Shown here piece by piece: positions 8,866-16,397 of a DNA stretch of 64,000 nucleotides. How positions within the stretch are numbered: position 1 is the first letter of the stretch; each line of letters starts with the position of its first letter. The stretch is from Pelomonas sp. Root1237 (GTDB lineage: Bacteria > Pseudomonadota > Gammaproteobacteria > Burkholderiales > Burkholderiaceae_C), in assembly GCF_001425055.1 (NCBI RefSeq), contig NZ_LMDK01000021.1, positions 62,001 through 126,000 of the forward strand, given 5' to 3'. Position numbers and translations under genes: made by a program. The notes below the pieces were generated by a model that saw only the letters and a list, made by a program, of their open reading frames with translations, searched no databases and was not told the origin of the DNA.

Positions 8866-10854
8866 ATGGCCTTCATGAAAGTCGCCGTCACCATTGCCGG
8901 CGCCGTCGTGCTGGTCGTCATTGCCGTCGTGGGCATGGATCTGGCCGGCTGGCCTGGCCTCGCGCCCCGGCTGGCCGCCCAGGCCGAGCGCGGCCTGGAC
9001 ATGGACGCCGGTGCTCGGCTGCACCTATTGTGGAAACCTCGGCTCGAGGCCCCCCGGCTGCGCGTCAACGGCACTCGCGGCGAGCCCCTGGCCGACGCCA
9101 AGGACGTACTGCTGAACTGGCAATGGAGTGACATCTGGGCCTGGCGCCGCGGCGCACCGCTGCGGCTGCGCCTGGTACAGGCCGAGTCCTTGTCCCTGAA
9201 CTGGCAGCGTGACGCCGCCGGCCGCACGGCCTGGCCGGTGCAACCCTCGGGCGCCCGCGATGAGCCGGCCGAGCTGCCGCAGATCGACCACCTCGTCGTC
9301 CGCCACGGCAGCGCCCAGCTGGACGATGCGCCGCTGCTGCTGGTCGGCGACGCCCGCTTCGCGACCCAGGCCGACGGCAAGTGGACGGCCGACTTGAAGG
9401 GCAAGTTGCGCGGCCAGCAACTCGCGCTGAAGGCCGAAGCCGGCGCCGGGCTGGCCCTGCTCGCGCCCGCCGACACCGGCCTGCCGCCGGTGCAGCTGCG
9501 TGCCGAACTGACCCAGCGTGACGGCCGCATCGCTTTCGCCGGCACGGCCGCATCGCTGCTCGACGCCCGCGCGCTGGACGGCCAGCTGCAGGTGCGCGGC
9601 AACTCGCTGGCCGACGTCGGCCGCCCTTTCGGCATCACCCTGCCCAGCACGCCGCCGCTGGAGCTCAGCGGGCGGCTGCAGCATGCCTCGGGCGTCTGGC
9701 AGCTGGGCGGTGCCCGTGCCCGCATCGGCAAGAGCCAACTGGCCGGCGATTTCAGCTTCGACACCCGCGAGAAGTCAACACGGCGCCCCATGCTCAGCGG
9801 CATGCTGCGTGGCGGCCCGCTGCGCCTGGCCGACTTAGGCCCAGCCGTCGGCGCGGATGCGCCACCCAGCCGCCCGGGCCGCGTGCTGCCCGACCGGCCG
9901 CTGGACCTGCCGTCGCTGAGCACGATGGACGCGCGCGTCGCCGTCGCGCTGACCCAGCTCGACCTCGGCAGCGCCAAGCTTGCGCCGCTGGCACCGGTGA
10001 ATACCAGCGTGGTGCTGGAAGGCGGCGTGCTGACGCTGGAGAACTTCAATGCCGGCGTGGCCGGCGGCGAGCTGGCCGGCCGGCTGCGGCTGGACACGCG
10101 CCCCAGCCCGCCGCTGTGGCAGGTGCATGCCGACGTACGCGGCATGGCCATCGAGCAGTGGTTCAAGTTCCAGGCCAAGAGCCTGAGTGAACACCCCGTG
10201 ACCGGCCGCATGCGCGCCGACATCGACGTGCAGGGCCACGGGGGCAGCACGGCCGCATTGCTGGCCAGCCTGAACGGCCCTATTCGCCTGCAGCTCGACA
10301 AGGGCAGCATTTCCCATCTGCTGACCGAAGCCACCGGGCTGGACCTGGCTCAAGGCCTGGGCATCCTGCTGCGCGGCGACAAGAACCTGGCGCTGAATTG
10401 CGCCCGCCTGGACGGCAATTTCAAGGCGGGTGTGCTGAGGCCACGCTCGGCGGTGGTGGACAACCGCGACAGCCGCATCGACATCGACGGCCGTATCAGC
10501 CTGGCCGACGAGACGCTGGACCTGCGGGTGGTCGCCAGGCCCAAGGACTTCTCGTTGCTGACGCTGCGTTCACCGGTGCGCGTGCAGGGCACTTTGGGCG
10601 ACCCGCGCATCGCCCTGGAGGGCAAGGCCCTGGGCGGCAAGGCCATTGCCGCCATCGCCCTGGGGGCGCTGGCGCCGCCGGCCGCCCTGTTGGCCTTCGT
10701 CGATCCCGGGGAGGACCTGCCACCCGTGAGCTGCGATGGCCCGGCTGCGGCGCCACGTGCGGATGCGAGCGCCAAGCCGGCTGTAACCGCGTCGGCGGCT
10801 TCCTACCCGGCAGCGCGGCGGGGGCCGGCACCCCAGCACCAGCGCCAGCCCTAG
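8866..10854 (+). CDS. AsmA-family protein
   Basis: 662 residues from the ATG at 8866 (MAFMKVAVTIAGAV); a second ATG is three codons on. A single N-terminal membrane anchor (VAVTIAGAVVLVVIAVVGM) is followed by a large periplasmic region built of repeating beta-rich segments. The C-terminal AsmA_2 region shows the family pattern HPVTGRMRADIDVQGHG, NGPIRLQLDKGSI and IDGRISLADETLDLRVVARP. AsmA/YhdP/TamB-type proteins are implicated in moving phospholipid between the two membranes. Upstream in-frame sequence from 8668 overlaps the divergent BON gene and has no good start context. Confidence 0.88.
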   Translation: MAFMKVAVTIAGAVVLVVIAVVGMDLAGWPGLAPRLAAQAERGLDMDAGARLHLLWKPRLEAPRLRVNGTRGEPLADAKDVLLNWQWSDIWAWRRGAPLRLRLVQAESLSLNWQRDAAGRTAWPVQPSGARDEPAELPQIDHLVVRHGSAQLDDAPLLLVGDARFATQADGKWTADLKGKLRGQQLALKAEAGAGLALLAPADTGLPPVQLRAELTQRDGRIAFAGTAASLLDARALDGQLQVRGNSLADVGRPFGITLPSTPPLELSGRLQHASGVWQLGGARARIGKSQLAGDFSFDTREKSTRRPMLSGMLRGGPLRLADLGPAVGADAPPSRPGRVLPDRPLDLPSLSTMDARVAVALTQLDLGSAKLAPLAPVNTSVVLEGGVLTLENFNAGVAGGELAGRLRLDTRPSPPLWQVHADVRGMAIEQWFKFQAKSLSEHPVTGRMRADIDVQGHGGSTAALLASLNGPIRLQLDKGSISHLLTEATGLDLAQGLGILLRGDKNLALNCARLDGNFKAGVLRPRSAVVDNRDSRIDIDGRISLADETLDLRVVARPKDFSLLTLRSPVRVQGTLGDPRIALEGKALGGKAIAAIALGALAPPAALLAFVDPGEDLPPVSCDGPAAAPRADASAKPAVTASAASYPAARRGPAPQHQRQP

Positions 10855-10887
10855 ATTAGCGATGCCAACAGTCCAAGGAGAAACCTC

Positions 10888-11049
10888 ATGCTGCGTTACG
10901 CGATCATCTTCTTTGTTGTCGCCCTCGTGGCGGCCCTATTCGGCTTTGGTGGCATCGCCGCCAGCGCCGCAGGCATTGCCCAGCTGCTGTTCTATGGCTT
11001 CATCATCCTGGCCATCATCAGCCTGGTGGTGGGGCTGATGCGCAGATAG
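10888..11049 (+). CDS. DUF1328 small membrane protein (YtjA-like)
   Basis: A 53-residue protein with two hydrophobic helices ([20 protein letters not shown], then a Gly/Ala hinge, then [19 protein letters not shown]) ending in RR. This is the whole length and pattern of the DUF1328/YtjA family of inner-membrane proteins, often linked to envelope or osmotic stress. AAGGAG lies 7 bases before the ATG. It follows the AsmA-like gene by 33 bases and may be co-transcribed; a terminator follows. Confidence 0.9.
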   Translation: MLRYAIIFFVVALVAALFGFGGIAASAAGIAQLLFYGFIILAIISLVVGLMRR

Positions 11050-11068
11050 CGACTCGGTTCGTCCCTGC

Positions 11069-11120
11069 GCGTGGCCCGCGTTCAGCTTCGAGAAGAAGCG
11101 CGACGCGGGCCACGCTTTTT
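11069..11120 (+). terminator. Rho-independent terminator after DUF1328 gene
   Basis: A 13-bp perfect stem (11069-11081 with 11103-11115) is followed by five T (11116-11120) on the plus strand. The loop contains a smaller hairpin (GCTTC...GAAGC). It lies 20 bases after the DUF1328 stop codon. Confidence 0.88.
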
Positions 11121-11188
11121 GGTGCAGTTCCGACAGGCCTGCCACAAGCTGACAGGCTCGGAGCAAGGATCAATCGACGGCCAGGCGC

Positions 11189-11659
11189 TCAACGGCCGCG
11201 ATGGGGCTGTTCCTGGATGGCGTCGAGGAACTCGCGCAGCGTCTCGCTGCAAGGCCCCTGGGGGCAGAGGAAGAGGCCTTCGGCCTCGGCGGGCACATCG
11301 GCCGCAAAGCCCAGTGTGCTCAGCGAATTCATCGCGTCGCCGCATAGCGCCACGGTGCGGCCGCAGCGCCAGGCCATTTTCAGCAGGGCTTGCAACTTGG
11401 CGCAGCCGGTTGGTGCGGCCCAGGCGTCGGAATTCAGCACGATAAGGCCGTCGGCCCAATCCGCCTCGACGGGCGGCTCGCCGAACTCGTCGTCCAGACG
11501 CCAGTCCAGGCGATGCACGCTGCTGTTTGCCGCCAGCACCGCCAGATCGGCCTCGCAAGCCTGCATCACATCGGCCGTACCGACCACGCAGATCAGCACA
11601 TCCGCAGCCTGCGAAGGTGCTGTTTCCAGCCGGGGCGGGCTGTCCATCATCGTGTCCAT
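11189..11659 (-). CDS. Hypothetical protein, possible DJ-1/PfpI-like fold
   Basis: 156 residues with no signal peptide. The pattern of alternating hydrophobic strands and helices (ADVLICVVGTADVMQACEAD, WADGLIVLNSDAW, LLKMAWRCGRTVALCGDAMN) looks like a flavodoxin-type or DJ-1/PfpI-like alpha/beta fold, with Cys in GRTVALCGDA where DJ-1 proteins carry a nucleophile elbow. I do not recognise the family, and the fold assignment is a guess. GGAG precedes the start (MDTMMDSP). It stands alone between the DUF1328 gene and the MarR gene. Confidence 0.55.
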   Translation of the reverse strand: MDTMMDSPPRLETAPSQAADVLICVVGTADVMQACEADLAVLAANSSVHRLDWRLDDEFGEPPVEADWADGLIVLNSDAWAAPTGCAKLQALLKMAWRCGRTVALCGDAMNSLSTLGFAADVPAEAEGLFLCPQGPCSETLREFLDAIQEQPHRGR

Positions 11660-11763
11660 GATTGCATCTCCGCAAATCGGGATGCTTCACTCTCGCGCGG
11701 CCACCTCCGCACCCGCGTGAGCCTGCGGCGCGACGCCGTGTAGGACGGCGCGCCAGGCCCGCC

Positions 11764-12219
11764 TCAGTCCCCCAGGCGACGCTCCAGCATCGCATCGACG
11801 CTGTCCGCCAGGCGGCTCAGCAGCCCGCCGAGCACCGCCACCTCCTCGGCGCTGAAGCCCTGCAGCGCCTCCGCGCTCAACGCCTGCATGACGCCGCGCG
11901 CCTTGGGCATGCGCTCGCGGCAGGCGGTCGTCAGCGAGATGAGGCGGCTGCGGCCGTCCTCGGGGTCGGGCACTCGCTCGACGAGGCCGTCTCTTTCCAT
12001 GCGCGCCAGCAGCTGGGCCATGCTGGGTTGCTCCACATGGGCCAGGCGCGCCAGCTCCGCCTGGGAGCGCGGCTTGCCGTCCTTCAGCGCCATCAGCACC
12101 GGCAGCTGGCCCAGCGCAAAGCCCTGCTCGCGCAGCAATTGGTCGGCCATGCGCTGGAAGCCGCGGTGGACATGGCCGATCAGCTTCAGCGGCGGTTGGG
12201 GTTCTCGAGGCTCGGGCAT
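11764..12219 (-). CDS. MarR-family transcriptional repressor
   Basis: 151 residues, full length for MarR. The winged helix is clear: LGQLPVLMALKDGKPRSQAE, LARLAHVEQPSMAQLLARME, then the wing DGLVERVPDPEDGRSRLISLT. The flanking helices form the dimer interface. It is divergent from an MFS efflux-type transporter with two matching palindromes in the gap, so it very likely represses itself and that transporter and is released by a small aromatic or toxic ligand, as is usual for the family. Confidence 0.93.
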   Translation of the reverse strand: MPEPREPQPPLKLIGHVHRGFQRMADQLLREQGFALGQLPVLMALKDGKPRSQAELARLAHVEQPSMAQLLARMERDGLVERVPDPEDGRSRLISLTTACRERMPKARGVMQALSAEALQGFSAEEVAVLGGLLSRLADSVDAMLERRLGD

Positions 12220-12259
12220 GGACGCACAGAAAGGACTGATGAACGGTCCTTGACTTTAC

Positions 12260-12293
12260 ATAGGCGCCTATCTTAATATGAATAGGCTCCTAT
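12260..12293. promoter_or_regulatory. Twin MarR-type operators
   Basis: Two copies of the palindrome ATAGG-N2-CCTAT: a perfect 12-mer ATAGGCGCCTAT at 12260-12271 and ATAGGCTCCTAT at 12282-12293. Their centres are exactly 22 bp apart (two helical turns), so two dimers could bind the same DNA face. TTGACT just upstream could be the -35 of the MFS promoter, so binding would block transcription. Confidence 0.82.
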
Positions 12294-12449
12294 GCAGCGA
12301 GCTCGGCGTCTCATCCTGCTCCAGTCTCTGCTGCCATGTCCGGGCACGCCCTCGCGCACACTGCGTGGCAGTCCCAACGCCGCCATCGAGCGGCACGCCA
12401 GCGCCCAACATCCCCCCATCAGGCCCCGCGCCTGCCACCGCCGCCGCCC

Positions 12450-13697
12450 ATGCCCGAAGCCACCGCTCCAGCCACTGCCCCGCCGCTCGCCTTCACCCCC
12501 TACCAGCGCTTTGCCACCGGCCTGCTGACACTGCTGCAGTTCGCCGTCATCCTGGACTTCATGATCATGTCGCCGCTCGGCGCCATGATCATGCCGGCCA
12601 TGTCGATGACGGCCCAGCAGTTCGGCCTGGTCGTGTCGGCCTATGCCTTCAGCGCCGGCATCTCCGGCCTGCTGACGGCAGGCTTTGCCGACCGCTTCGA
12701 CCGCAAGAAACTGCTGCTGTTCTTCTACGGCGGGTTTCTGCTCGGCACGCTGTGGTGCGGCCTGGCCACCAGCTTCGAGTCGCTGCTGATGGCGCGCATC
12801 GTCACCGGGCTGTTCGGCGGTGTCATCGGCTCCATCGTCATGGCCATCGCCGCCGACCTCTTCGAGCCGGCACTGCGTGGGCGCGTCATGGGCCTGCTGC
12901 AGGGCGGCTTTGCGGCCAGCCAGGTGCTGGGCCTGCCTTTCGGCCTCTACCTCGCGACGCACTGGGACTGGCACGCGCCCTTCATGGCGCTGGTGGCTTT
13001 CGGAGCGGTCGGTGGCCTGCTGATCGCCTGGCGCATGAAGCCGGTGGACGCCCACCTGAAGCTGCAGAGCGACCGCAGCGCCTTCGCCCACCTCTGGCAC
13101 ACCGTCGCCAAGGCCCGCCATGTGCACGCCTTCGTCATCACGGCGCTGCTGACGACCGGCGGCTTCATGATCATGCCCTTCGCCAGCGCCTTCTCGGTGA
13201 ACAACGTCGGCATCGACCTGCAGCACCTGCCCATGGTCTATCTCGTCACCGGCATCAGCACGATGTTCGTCGCGCCGCTGGTGGGCCGCCTCACCGACCG
13301 CCTCGGCCCGCTGCCGGTGTTCTACGTCGGCAGCGCGATCACCATCGCCATGGTGGCGATCTACACGCGGCTGGGCACGTCATCGCTGACGACGCTGGTC
13401 GTCGTCAACGTCATCCTCTTCGCCGGCATCTTCTCGCGCATGGTGCCCTGGCAGGTTGTCGTCACCGGCATCCCCGCGCCGGAGCAGCGCGGCGCCTTCA
13501 CGGCCATCAATGCGGCGTTGCAGCAGCTGGCTGGCGGCCTGGCGGCGCTGGTGTCCGGCCATATCGTGAGCATTGGCACCGACGGCAGGCTGGAGCACTT
13601 TCCGTGGGTCGGCAACGTGCTGATCGGCACGACGCTGATCGTCTGTGTGCTGCTGTGGCAGTTGCAGAAGAACGTGCCCAGGAAAAGTCCACGCTGA
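12450..13697 (+). CDS. MFS transporter (drug efflux type)
   Basis: 415 residues from the ATG at 12450 (MPEATAPATAPPLAFTPYQR). About twelve membrane helices are visible; the loop after helix 2 carries GFADRFDRKKLLL, the MFS signature position, and the second half has GRLTDRLGPLPVF. Helix 1 contains LDFMIMSPLGAMIMPAM, common in drug-export MFS proteins. Earlier in-frame ATGs would overlap the MarR operators and add a Pro/Arg-rich tail, so the later start is chosen. Regulation by the divergent MarR gene suggests export of a toxic compound. Confidence 0.88.
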   Translation: MPEATAPATAPPLAFTPYQRFATGLLTLLQFAVILDFMIMSPLGAMIMPAMSMTAQQFGLVVSAYAFSAGISGLLTAGFADRFDRKKLLLFFYGGFLLGTLWCGLATSFESLLMARIVTGLFGGVIGSIVMAIAADLFEPALRGRVMGLLQGGFAASQVLGLPFGLYLATHWDWHAPFMALVAFGAVGGLLIAWRMKPVDAHLKLQSDRSAFAHLWHTVAKARHVHAFVITALLTTGGFMIMPFASAFSVNNVGIDLQHLPMVYLVTGISTMFVAPLVGRLTDRLGPLPVFYVGSAITIAMVAIYTRLGTSSLTTLVVVNVILFAGIFSRMVPWQVVVTGIPAPEQRGAFTAINAALQQLAGGLAALVSGHIVSIGTDGRLEHFPWVGNVLIGTTLIVCVLLWQLQKNVPRKSPR

Positions 13698-13920
13698 CGA
13701 GCAGGCCGCGCCCCCCGGCCCGGCGGCCAGGCGGATGCTGGCGCCATTGCGCGCTGCCACTCACCCGACGTGGCCGAATCCCGGCGCAGGCACGCAGCGC
13801 CCCTGAAACGAGGCGTTTGTCACGGGTTGCCGTCTGGTGCCACATGCGGGCCGATGTCGCGTTGCCGCCATCCGGTCGCTGCGTTATCGTCGAGCGACCG
13901 GGTCACCGTTGGGGGGGTGC

Positions 13921-15846
13921 ATGGGGCAGCCACAAAGCCGGGCATGTTGCATTGCAGCAGCTGCGCTATGGGCGGCGCCCGCGGCGGCCCAGGCCCCTCT
14001 GGTCGACCTCAGCCTGGAAGAGCTCGGTAGCGTCACCATCACCTCCACTGCCAAGCGTGAACAGCGCCTGGGGGATGCGGCGGCCTCACTCTTTGTCATC
14101 ACCGCCGACGACATCCGCCGCGCTGGCGTGACCCGCCTGCCCGAGGCCCTGCGCCTGGCGCCGAATCTGCACGTCGCCGAAACCTCGAGCGGCGACTATG
14201 CGATCAGTGCACGCGGCTTCAATGCCGGCTCGGCCAACAAGTTGCTCGTCCTTATCGACGGGCGCTCGGTCTACACGCCGCTGTTTGCCGGCGTGTTCTG
14301 GGACGTGCAGGACGTGGCGCTGGAAGACATCGATCGCATCGAGGTCAGCAGCGGCCCCGGCAGCACGCTGTGGGGCGTCAACGCCGTCAACGGCGTCATC
14401 AACATCATCACGCGCAGTGCCTCGGCCACGCGCGGCAGCCTGGTATCGGCGGCGGCGGGCAGCCACGAGCGCGACACGGTGCTGCGCCATGGCTGGTCGC
14501 TGGGCGGCGGCGGCGACATGCGCCTCTACCTCAAGCACACCAGCCAAGGCCGCACCGAAACGGCGGCGGGCACGCCCGTGGAGGATGCGGGCCACATGCT
14601 CAGGGGCGGCTTTCGCGCCGACTGGGGCCGCGGCAACGATCGCGTCACACTGCAGGGCAATGCCTATCGCGGCAATCACGGCCAGCCGCTGCCGGGCAGC
14701 ATCGACGTCACAGGCGTGAACTTCGCGCTGGACACCATCCGGCTCTCCGGTGCCAACCTGCTGGCGCGCTGGGATGGGCCGGTCGGCGGCGGCGAACTCA
14801 GCGTGCAGGGCTATCTGGACCGCACCGTGCGCGTGAACCCGCCCACCTTCGACGAGACGCTGGAGATCGCCGACTTCGAAGTGCAGTACACGTTGCGGCC
14901 CACGCCTGACCACACCGTCGTGCTGGGCGCCAACCATCGCCGCTCGCAGGACCGCGTCGGCCACGGCGCGCCTGAGTTCGCCTTCCTGCCCGAGCGACTG
15001 AACCAGGCCTGGACCAGCCTGTTTGTTCAGGACGAGGTCGCGGTTGCCGAGGGCCTGCGCGTGACACTCGGTGCGCGTGTCGAACGCAATGACTACACGG
15101 GCAACGAGTTCCTGCCCAATCTGCGCCTGGCATGGAAGCCTTCGCCCGGCCAGCTGTGGTGGGCTTCGGCCGCACACACCGTGCGCGCGCCCTCGCGGCT
15201 GGATCGCGACATCTACATCCCTGCCCAGCCGCCTTTCATCCTCGACGGCGGCGCGGGCTTTCGCGCCGAGACGGCCAATGTGCTGGAGCTCGGCTACCGC
15301 GGCCAGCCACTGCCCGCACTGACGCTGTCGGCCACGGCCTTTCATGGCAACTACGACCATCTGCGCACCCAGGAGCTGGCGCCCAGCGGCATGTCGGTCT
15401 ATTTCGGCAACGGCATGAAAGGCCGCGTCAGCGGCCTGGAGGCATGGGGCAGCCTGCAGGCTGCGTCCTGGCTGCGCCTGCACGGCGGCGTCACGCTGCT
15501 GAGGCCGCGCCTGCAGCTCAAGCCGGGCAGCATCGACACCGCCGACTCCGTGGCCGCCGCCGCCGGCGCCATGCCACGCCAGCTGTGGCGGCTGCGTGCG
15601 GCCTTCAACCTGCCCAGCGATGCCGAACTGGACCTCATGCTGCGCCATGTCGGCGCCCTGAGCGCGCCAGACGTGCCGGCCTACACGGCCGTGGACCTGC
15701 GCCTGGGCCGGCGCATCGGTCCCGATGTCGACCTCGCGCTGGTGGCCCAGAACCTGTTCGGCAGCCACGGCGAGTTCACCGCCATCCAAACCCGCACCGA
15801 GTTCGGCCGCAACCTCATGCTCCAGATGCGCATGCGCTTCTTCTGA
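13921..15846 (+). CDS. TonB-dependent receptor (first gene of a sensory operon)
   Basis: 641 residues from the ATG at 13921. A signal peptide (CCIAAAALWAAPAAAQA) is followed by the motif VDLSLEELGSVTITSTAKRE, which marks the receptor group usually found with DUF4154 proteins. The plug domain spans about residues 45-160 (SLFVITADDIRRAG, YAISARGFN, LIDGRSVYTPLF, VSSGPGSTLWGVNAVNGVIN), then a 22-strand barrel ending in QMRMRFF with the expected C-terminal Phe. Its stop codon overlaps the start of the YfiR-like gene. Ligand unknown; such receptors are shorter than sugar receptors of the XAC type. Confidence 0.92.
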   Translation: MGQPQSRACCIAAAALWAAPAAAQAPLVDLSLEELGSVTITSTAKREQRLGDAAASLFVITADDIRRAGVTRLPEALRLAPNLHVAETSSGDYAISARGFNAGSANKLLVLIDGRSVYTPLFAGVFWDVQDVALEDIDRIEVSSGPGSTLWGVNAVNGVINIITRSASATRGSLVSAAAGSHERDTVLRHGWSLGGGGDMRLYLKHTSQGRTETAAGTPVEDAGHMLRGGFRADWGRGNDRVTLQGNAYRGNHGQPLPGSIDVTGVNFALDTIRLSGANLLARWDGPVGGGELSVQGYLDRTVRVNPPTFDETLEIADFEVQYTLRPTPDHTVVLGANHRRSQDRVGHGAPEFAFLPERLNQAWTSLFVQDEVAVAEGLRVTLGARVERNDYTGNEFLPNLRLAWKPSPGQLWWASAAHTVRAPSRLDRDIYIPAQPPFILDGGAGFRAETANVLELGYRGQPLPALTLSATAFHGNYDHLRTQELAPSGMSVYFGNGMKGRVSGLEAWGSLQAASWLRLHGGVTLLRPRLQLKPGSIDTADSVAAAAGAMPRQLWRLRAAFNLPSDAELDLMLRHVGALSAPDVPAYTAVDLRLGRRIGPDVDLALVAQNLFGSHGEFTAIQTRTEFGRNLMLQMRMRFF

Positions 15847-16397
15847 TGAAGGCCGCCCGCCTCGCCCGCCGAACGCTGCTGCTCGCGGCGTTGGCCATCG
15901 CGGGCGGCGCGCGTGCGGGCGACGATGACGGCCTGGCCGAATACCAGGTCAAGGCCGCCTTCGTCTGCAAGTTCGGCAACTACATCGACTGGCCACCGCA
16001 GTCGCTGGGCCCGGTGGGCGAGCCGTTTCGCATCGGCGTGCTGGCCAGCGAGGCGGTCGTCGAGGAGTTCCGCCGCACCGCCACGGCCACCTCCGTGGCC
16101 GGGCGGCCCGTCGAGGTGCGCCGGCTCGTGCGCGGCGAAGTGCCAGAGGGCGTCCACGCCCTCTTCGTTTCGCGCGGCATGGTCTCCTACACACCCAACC
16201 TGCTCGCGGCCGTACAAGGGAGGCCAGTCCTCACCGTCACCGAGTTTGACCCCGGCGGCGCAATGGGCATGATCAATTTCGTGGTCATCGACGACAAGGT
16301 GCGTTTTGACATCCTGTTGCCGCCCGCCACGCAAAGCGGCCTCAAGATCAGCGTGCGCCTGCTCGGCGTCGCGCGTCGGGTTGAAGGCAAGTCATAG
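15846..16397 (+). CDS. YfiR-like periplasmic protein (DUF4154)
   Basis: 183 residues with a signal peptide (ARRTLLLAALAIAGGARA). The mature part matches YfiR/DUF4154: AEYQVKAAFVCKFGNYIDWP at the start, PFRIGVLASEAV, VHALFVSRGM, VLTVTEFDPGGAMGMINFVV and LKISVRLLGVARRVEG at the end. YfiR in Pseudomonas is a periplasmic inhibitor of a membrane-bound diguanylate cyclase; here the partner is more likely the histidine kinase encoded next. TGATG overlap with the receptor gene and immediate abutment to the kinase gene indicate translational coupling. Confidence 0.9.
   Translation: MKAARLARRTLLLAALAIAGGARAGDDDGLAEYQVKAAFVCKFGNYIDWPPQSLGPVGEPFRIGVLASEAVVEEFRRTATATSVAGRPVEVRRLVRGEVPEGVHALFVSRGMVSYTPNLLAAVQGRPVLTVTEFDPGGAMGMINFVVIDDKVRFDILLPPATQSGLKISVRLLGVARRVEGKS

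Noticed and set aside
13837-13920. N-terminal extension of the first TonB receptor
   Set aside because: The extension is Arg-rich and would spoil the signal peptide; the ATG at 13921 directly gives one and has a G-rich ribosome site.
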